Below are positions 59,721 to 64,000 of a stretch of DNA of 64,000 bases, piece by piece; position 1 is the stretch's first letter, and every line of letters begins with the position of its first letter. Source of the DNA: Baekduia alba. Its GTDB lineage: Bacteria > Actinomycetota > Thermoleophilia > Solirubrobacterales > Solirubrobacteraceae. The notes beneath the pieces were generated by a model that searched no databases, had not been told where the DNA came from, and saw only the letters and a list, made by a program, of their open reading frames with translations. Both the position numbers and the translations under genes were made by a program. The stretch spans positions 3,658,001 through 3,722,000 of the forward strand of contig NZ_CP114013.1 of NCBI RefSeq assembly GCF_028416635.1, given 5' to 3'.

Positions 59721-60469
59721 GGGCGGGCGCGGAAGTCCCGTGTCAGGCTCGGCCACAGGTCCAGGAGCGCGCCCACCGGCAGGCCGACGACGTTGAGGTA
59801 GTCGCCGACGATGCGCTTGACCAGCACCGCGCCGCGGCCCTGGATCGCGTAGCCGCCGGCGCGGCCCTCCCACTCGCCGGTGCTCACGTACCAGTCGATC
59901 GTCGCGTCGTCGAGGTCGCGGAACGTCACCGCGGTGACCTCGGTCGCGGCCCGGACGTCGCCGGCCTGCACGAGGGCCAGGCCGCTGACGACCTGGTGCG
60001 TCCGCCCCGACAGATGCTTGAGCGTCTCGCGCGCGGCGTCGGCGTTGGCCGGCTTGCCCCAGATCTCAGACCCGGCGGAGCCGGAGGAGTGATCTGCGAT
60101 CTCAGACCCGGCGGAGCCGGAGGAGTGATCTGCGATCTCAGACCCGGCGGAGCCGGAGGAGTGATCTGCGATCTCAGACCCGGCGGAGCCGGAGGAGTGA
60201 TCTGCGATCTCAGACCCGGCGGAGCCGGAGGAGTGATCTGCGATCTCCAGCTCCGTCGCGACGAGCGTGTCGCAGCCGAGGACCACGTCATCCGGCGCGG
60301 TCGCCGCCACCGCCAGCGCCTTGCGCAGCGCGTTCTCGGACGCGACGACGCGCGGTGCTCCCTCGTCCTCCTCGGCGACGTCGGACGCCCGGACCTCGAA
60401 CGCGAGGCCCAGGTCGTCCAGGATCGCCCGACGCTGCGGCGAGCCGCTGGCCAGGACCAAGCGACTCAT
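59717..60469 (-). CDS. maf: Maf-like nucleotide pyrophosphatase with repeat insertion
   Basis: A 250-residue house-cleaning NTP pyrophosphatase, about 60 residues longer than usual. The N-terminal ASGSPQRRAIL motif, ENALRKALA near residue 45, the catalytic GCDTLV near 66, WGKPANADAARETL near 137 and SGRTHQVVSGLAL near 153 are present. Between GCDTLVATELE and WGKP, five tandem copies of IADHSSGSAGSE (residues 76-136) are inserted in frame; removing them restores a standard Maf. The insert lies in the loop next to the active site, so activity may be altered but is not obviously destroyed. Confidence 0.9.
   Translation of the reverse strand: MSRLVLASGSPQRRAILDDLGLAFEVRASDVAEEDEGAPRVVASENALRKALAVAATAPDDVVLGCDTLVATELEIADHSSGSAGSEIADHSSGSAGSEIADHSSGSAGSEIADHSSGSAGSEIADHSSGSAGSEIWGKPANADAARETLKHLSGRTHQVVSGLALVQAGDVRAATEVTAVTFRDLDDATIDWYVSTGEWEGRAGGYAIQGRGAVLVKRIVGDYLNVVGLPVGALLDLWPSLTRDFRARP
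60062..60241. repeat. Five identical 36-bp tandem repeats inside maf
   Basis: Units at 60062, 60098, 60134, 60170 and 60206, each 36 bp, appear identical base for base. The plus-strand unit begins GATCTCAGACCCGGCGGAGC and contains the hairpin-forming CCGGC/GCCGG core. Length is a multiple of three, so the reading frame of maf is kept. Perfect identity suggests recent expansion by slippage or recombination. Confidence 0.97.
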
Positions 60470-60482
60470 GCCGGCGCGCGTC

Positions 60483-60887
60483 CTACAGCTCGGGGAACCA
60501 GATCCCGATCTCGCGCGTGGCGGACTCGTCGGAGTCCGAGCCGTGCACGAGGTTCTGGCCGACAGCGATCGCGAAGTCGCCGCGGATCGAGCCGGTGTTG
60601 GCCTCGAGCGGGTTCGTCGCGCCGATCAGCTGGCGCGAGGCCTTGACGACGTCGTCGCCCTCGAGCACGGCGGCGACCAGCGGGGCGCTGGTGATGAAGT
60701 CGACGAGCTCGCCGAAGAACGGGCGCTCGGCGTGCTCGGCGTAGTGCGTCTCCGCCGTCTCGCGCGACGTCGTGACGAGCTTGAGGGCGGCGATCTTGAG
60801 GCCCTTGCGCTCGAAGCGCGCGAGGATCTCGCCGGTGAGGCCGCGCGCGAACGCGTCGGGCTTGACGAGGATGAGGGTCCGGGACAC
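60483..60887 (-). CDS. ndk: Nucleoside diphosphate kinase
   Basis: A 134-residue enzyme balancing NTP pools. [19 protein letters not shown] at the start, [15 protein letters not shown] near residue 58, [19 protein letters not shown] near 92 and the catalytic histidine in NLVHGSDS near 117 are diagnostic. GTG at 60887 is preferred because AGGAGAA lies eight bases upstream. It precedes maf by 13 bases, so the two nucleotide-pool enzymes are probably cotranscribed. Confidence 0.97.
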   Translation of the reverse strand: MSRTLILVKPDAFARGLTGEILARFERKGLKIAALKLVTTSRETAETHYAEHAERPFFGELVDFITSAPLVAAVLEGDDVVKASRQLIGATNPLEANTGSIRGDFAIAVGQNLVHGSDSDESATREIGIWFPEL

Positions 60888-60963
60888 GGGTCGTTCTCCT
60901 AGAGGTGATGTTCGAGGTGATGAAGGCCCGCGGGAACGAGCGCCCCGCGCGAGCTTCACGCCA

Positions 60964-60993
60964 GGGAACGCGAGCCGCCAGGCGAGCGTTCCC
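60964..60993 (-). terminator. Terminator after the zinc-ribbon membrane protein gene
   Basis: GGGAACGC/GCGTTCCC is a perfect eight-bp stem enclosing a smaller GCC/GGC stem, six bases after the stop at 61000 and 76 bases before the ndk start. Confidence 0.6.
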
Positions 60994-60999
60994 CGGACT

Positions 61000-61527
61000 C
61001 TACGAGCCGGGCTCGCTGACCGCCGTCTGCTCGAGGTCGCCGGCCTGACGGCGGCGGCGGCGCCGCGGCTGCGGCGTCACGCCCGGGATCTCGGCCTCGC
61101 AGTACGGGCAGATCTTCCATGCCGGGTCCAGCGGCTTCGCGCACGTGCCGCACGGGTCCTTCAGCTTGCGCAGGCAGTGCGGGCAGCGCAGGAAGTCGTC
61201 CTTGACCTCGTGGTCGCAGTGCGGGCACAGCAGGTAGCCGGCGCCGTGCATGCGCGCCTCGGCGGCCTGCATCTCGAGCTCGCGCTCGCGGACGTCGTCG
61301 AGGTACTCCGGCGGACGCACGATCATGTACACGATCGTCCCGACGAACGGGAACAGCGCGGCCGCGGTCGCGCAGCCGATGAGCATCGGGTCTTCGATGC
61401 GCCGCCGCGCGTCCGCGTACGTGTAGTAGATCAACGCGACGTAGATGACGACGAGGAAGAGGACCAGCAGCTTGACGGCCGTGTTGAGGCCGGAGCTGTC
61501 GATCCCGAAGACCGCTTCGACGGGCAT
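61000..61527 (-). CDS. Membrane protein with double zinc ribbon
   Basis: A 175-residue protein. Two membrane helices ([18 protein letters not shown] near residue 18 and [22 protein letters not shown] near 48) are followed by [20 protein letters not shown] and a cytoplasmic double zinc ribbon: CPHCDHE near 101, CPHCLRK near 114, CGTCAKP near 124 and CPYCEAE near 140. The tail is Arg-rich (RRRRRR). Similar two-helix zinc-ribbon proteins are found near folC in actinobacteria, function unknown. Start at 61527 assumed; an in-frame TTG at 61560 is an alternative. Confidence 0.8.
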   Translation of the reverse strand: MPVEAVFGIDSSGLNTAVKLLVLFLVVIYVALIYYTYADARRRIEDPMLIGCATAAALFPFVGTIVYMIVRPPEYLDDVRERELEMQAAEARMHGAGYLLCPHCDHEVKDDFLRCPHCLRKLKDPCGTCAKPLDPAWKICPYCEAEIPGVTPQPRRRRRRQAGDLEQTAVSEPGS

Positions 61528-61540
61528 GTGCTCCCAGATG

Positions 61541-61663
61541 CTAGAGAAAGAGGCGGCCAAACCCGTACCCCACGCCGAAGAAGATCAAGATCACGAGGGC
61601 GACCGAGACAGCCACGACCGCGATCATGACCCCGACGCGCGGGCCGTCTTCTTCGTCGTTCAC
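61541..61663 (-). CDS. 40-residue single-helix membrane protein
   Basis: A very small gene between folC and the zinc-ribbon gene. GTG at 61663 overlaps the folC stop (GTGA), the same coupling used throughout this genome. The product has an acidic head NDEEDGPRVGV, a 22-residue hydrophobic helix (MIAVVAVSVALVILIFFGVG) and a short YGFGRLFL tail. It ends at TAG, 14 bases before the next start. It may partner the adjacent zinc-ribbon membrane protein; this is inferred from position. Confidence 0.68.
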   Translation of the reverse strand: MNDEEDGPRVGVMIAVVAVSVALVILIFFGVGYGFGRLFL

Positions 61664-62916
61664 AGGGTGCTCCGGGCCGCGCCGACGGGGCGCAGCAGGT
61701 CGGCGATGAGGTAGATCGAGCCCGTCGCGAGGGCGACGCCGTCAGGGCCGGCGAGCGTCCGCGCGCGGTCCAGCGCGGCGCGCGCCTCCCCCACGATCTC
61801 GACCGGGCCGGCGAAGCCGAGCTGGTGGCAGAGCGACGCCAGCGTGGCCGGCGGAAGCGCCCGCGGCGACTGCGCGCGGGTGGTGACGACCGCATGGCAC
61901 AGCGGCAGCAGCGTCCGCAGCATCTCGGTCGCGTCCTTGTCGTCGAGGACGGCGAGGCAGGCGACGAGGCGGCGGTCGCCGACGAACTCCGGCAGCGCCT
62001 CGGCCAGCGCGACCAGGCCGCCCGGGTTGTGGGCGCCGTCGATCACCGTGTCCGGCCCCGTCGCGATGAGCTCGAAGCGCCCCGGGACCAGCGTCGACGC
62101 GCCCGCCGCGTGCACCGCGACGTCGTCGAGCGCGCGCCCGCGCGTCGCCAGGTAGGCGCGCGCGGCCTCGATCGCCAGCGCGAAGTTGCGCCGCTGGAAG
62201 CTCCCGCGGGCCAGGACCTCCATCCCGGCGCCCGGGTCGGCGGGCGCGACGACCAGCGCGGCGTCCCGCTCGGCCGCCGTCCGCTCGGCCAGCGCCCGCG
62301 CGTCCGGATGCAGGTCGGCGCCGAGGACGAGCGTCGTGCCGCGCTCCAGCACGTCGAGCTTCTCGGTGGCGATGTCGGCGACCGTCGGGCCGAGCCAGCG
62401 CGTGTGCTCCAGGCCGACGTTGGTCAGCACGGAGACGTCGGAACTCAGGACGTTGGTCGCGTCGAAGCGCCCGCCGAGGCCGGCCTCCACCACCACGACG
62501 TCCACGCCGGCGCGCGCGAACAGGTCGAACGCCGCGCCCGTCAGCAGCTCGAACTGCGTGACGCGGTCGTCGGGATCCGAGCGTCGGTCGACCTTCTCGG
62601 CCGCGGCCGCCGCGCGCTGGACGGCAGCGGCGAACTCGGCGCCGCTGACGTCGGCGTCGTCGACCCGCACGCGCTCGGCGAACGTCACGAGGTGCGGCGA
62701 CAGGTACGCGCCGACGCGCAGGCCGTGCCTGCGCAGGATCGCCGCGGACATCCGGACCGTCGACGACTTGCCGTTGGTCCCGACGACGTGCACCGCGCCG
62801 AAGCGCTCCTGCGGGGAGCCGAGCGCGGTCAGCAGCCGGCGCATGCGGTCCAGCCCGAACCGCATCCCGAACAGCTCCAGCGACAGCAGCAGCCGCTCGG
62901 CGTCCTCCAACCGCAT
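61660..62916 (-). CDS. folC: Bifunctional folylpolyglutamate/dihydrofolate synthase
   Basis: A 418-residue Mur-ligase-fold enzyme adding glutamate to folates. VHVVGTNGKSSTVRM near residue 43 is the P-loop, YLSPHLVTFAERVRV near 68 the folate region, EAGLGGRFDATNVL near 145 and VIDGAHNPGGLVALA near 293 the ATP and glutamate sites. ATG at 62916 has GGAG six bases upstream; GTG at 62931 overlapping the valS stop is equally possible and adds five residues. It follows valS, a very common pairing. Confidence 0.95.
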   Translation of the reverse strand: MRLEDAERLLLSLELFGMRFGLDRMRRLLTALGSPQERFGAVHVVGTNGKSSTVRMSAAILRRHGLRVGAYLSPHLVTFAERVRVDDADVSGAEFAAAVQRAAAAAEKVDRRSDPDDRVTQFELLTGAAFDLFARAGVDVVVVEAGLGGRFDATNVLSSDVSVLTNVGLEHTRWLGPTVADIATEKLDVLERGTTLVLGADLHPDARALAERTAAERDAALVVAPADPGAGMEVLARGSFQRRNFALAIEAARAYLATRGRALDDVAVHAAGASTLVPGRFELIATGPDTVIDGAHNPGGLVALAEALPEFVGDRRLVACLAVLDDKDATEMLRTLLPLCHAVVTTRAQSPRALPPATLASLCHQLGFAGPVEIVGEARAALDRARTLAGPDGVALATGSIYLIADLLRPVGAARSTL

Positions 62917-62930
62917 CGTCCGCTCCGTCA

Positions 62931-64000
62931 CTACAGCGCCTCCAGCTCGGCGCGCAGCCGCTCCAGCTTCTCGCGCTCGGCGGCGACCACGGCCTCCGGC
63001 GCCTTGGCGACGAAGCCCTCGTTGGCCAGCTTGCCCTCGGCGCGCGTGATCTCGACCCGCAGCGTCTTGCGCGCGGCGTCGAGCTTCGCGGCCGCGTCGG
63101 CCGGGTCGACGCCTTCGAGCAGCTCGACCTGCACGCCGGCGACCGGGATCGCGGCGACCGGCGCGCGGGCGTCGTCGGCGCCGACCGGCGTCAGCCGCGC
63201 GAGGCGCGCGACCAGCGGGACGAGGCCGTTGTCGCCGAGGCCGTCCACCCGCGCCTCCAGGAAGGCGCCGGGCTTGACGCCGCCGGCGTCGCGCCAGGAC
63301 CGCACGGCCTGCACGGTCGCGATGACACGCTCGATGTCGTGCTCCGCGTCGCCGTCGCGGACGGCCCCGCCGTCCTCGGGGCCCGTGACGTGCGCGGCGA
63401 GGAGGCCGGTGCCGCCGACGTGCTCCCACAGCTCCTCGGTGACGAACGGGATGATCGGGTGCGCCAGCGCGATCGTCTCGCGCAGCACGTACAGCAGATG
63501 GGCGCTGAGGGCCTCGTCGTACTCACGGCCCTTGATCAGCTCCAGGTACCAGTCGCACAGCTCCGCGTAGACGAAGTCGTACAACCCGAGCGCGGCCTTG
63601 GAGAAGTCGAAGGCCTTGATCCGCTCCTCGAAGTCCGCGCGCGCGGCGACCAGGCGCGACAGGATCCAGCGGTCCTCGACGCTCGTCGGGCGAGGCGCCG
63701 GCTCGGTGGGCGGGTGGGACGGGTTCGCGTTGGTCACCACGAACCGCGTGGCGTTGAACAGCTTGTTGGCCAGCGCCTGGCCCTGGGCGACCTTCTCCTC
63801 GCTGAAGCGCACGTCCTGCGTCGAGGACATCGCCAGCAGGCCGAAGCGCACGCCGTCGGCGCCGTGGGCGTCGATCAGCTCGACCGGGTCGATCCCGGTC
63901 CCCAGCGACTTGGACATCCGGCGGCCGTCGGGCGCCTGGATGACCGAGTGGATGTAGACGTCGGAGAACGGGATGTCATCCGTGAACTCCAGGCCCATCA
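62931..64000 (-). CDS. valS: Valyl-tRNA synthetase, C-terminal part
   Basis: The last 356 or so residues of a class I synthetase; the 5' part is beyond the right edge. The catalytic GRRMSKSLGTGIDPVELI (KMSKS loop) lies near 63910, followed by the anticodon-binding domain (DRWILSRL, YDFVYAELCDWYLELIK, LAHPIIPFVTEELWE) and a C-terminal coiled coil (KLANEGFVAKAPEAVV, EREKLERLRAELEAL) typical of ValS. It attaches valine to its tRNA. It is the first visible gene of the valS-folC run. Confidence 0.96.
   Translation of the reverse strand, partial: MGLEFTDDIPFSDVYIHSVIQAPDGRRMSKSLGTGIDPVELIDAHGADGVRFGLLAMSSTQDVRFSEEKVAQGQALANKLFNATRFVVTNANPSHPPTEPAPRPTSVEDRWILSRLVAARADFEERIKAFDFSKAALGLYDFVYAELCDWYLELIKGREYDEALSAHLLYVLRETIALAHPIIPFVTEELWEHVGGTGLLAAHVTGPEDGGAVRDGDAEHDIERVIATVQAVRSWRDAGGVKPGAFLEARVDGLGDNGLVPLVARLARLTPVGADDARAPVAAIPVAGVQVELLEGVDPADAAAKLDAARKTLRVEITRAEGKLANEGFVAKAPEAVVAAEREKLERLRAELEAL

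Noticed and set aside
60062-60241. Possible CRISPR array
   Set aside because: The 36-bp units are directly adjacent with no spacers, and they lie in frame inside maf.

Overview
The window is a very GC-rich, densely coded stretch of a bacterial chromosome. Gene content and codon use point to an actinobacterium, most likely of the Solirubrobacterales (class Thermoleophilia). The basis is the mreBCD-mrdA-rodA-rng-rplU-rpmA order, several secreted beta-helix, FG-GAP and LamG proteins, thrombospondin-type-3-like repeats, and many GTG/TTG starts with ATGA/GTGA stop-start overlaps. The taxonomic placement is inference. No rRNA, tRNA, CRISPR array, prophage or insertion sequence was recognised.

Layout. 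1-4317 (minus): an operon of two VOC-fold proteins, an acetyl-CoA-synthetase-like ligase, a lipoprotein binding protein and the start of an ABC ATPase, divergent from a LysR gene. 5408-7741: an MDR oxidoreductase, an HxlR regulator and a short beta-type carbonic anhydrase. 7781-11925: a secreted beta-helix protein, and alanine dehydrogenase divergent from its probable Lrp/AsnC regulator. 11930-23137: a large catabolic locus with an amidohydrolase, a ribose-type ABC importer, a DegT-family aminotransferase, a FadR-type GntR regulator, an SDR, an HpcH/HpaI aldolase, a class II aldolase, a DUF1537 four-carbon-acid-sugar kinase and an M24 metallohydrolase. Near-identical 20-bp palindromes stand 19 bases upstream of the two outward operons, with a weaker copy before the regulator gene, so the locus looks like one regulon for an unidentified, probably nitrogen-containing, sugar acid or cyclitol.

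23200-31888 is an untidy accessory region with an XdhC remnant, a broken thrombospondin-repeat gene, a truncated DUF6159 gene and a decayed sugar operon (LacI, ManA, ABC ATPase and binding-protein remnants) in which only a PfkB kinase is intact. Intact genes here are an SDR, two hypothetical proteins, an MFS pump and an XRE regulator. 31889-36156 carries a secreted LamG protein, a PucR-type regulator and a secreted SGNH hydrolase.

36282-56690 is a conserved growth block read on the minus strand: mreB, mreC, mreD, mrdA, rodA, rng, rplU, rpmA, obgE, proB, proA, nadD, rsfS. It is interrupted twice: a TetR/MFS/SDR efflux island of about 5 kb lies between rpmA and obgE, and a secreted GH15 glucoamylase on the opposite strand lies between proB and proA. 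56874-64000 holds an FG-GAP protein, an unknown secreted protein, a maf gene carrying an in-frame array of five 36-bp repeats, ndk, a zinc-ribbon membrane protein, a 40-residue membrane protein coupled to folC, folC, and the 3' part of valS.
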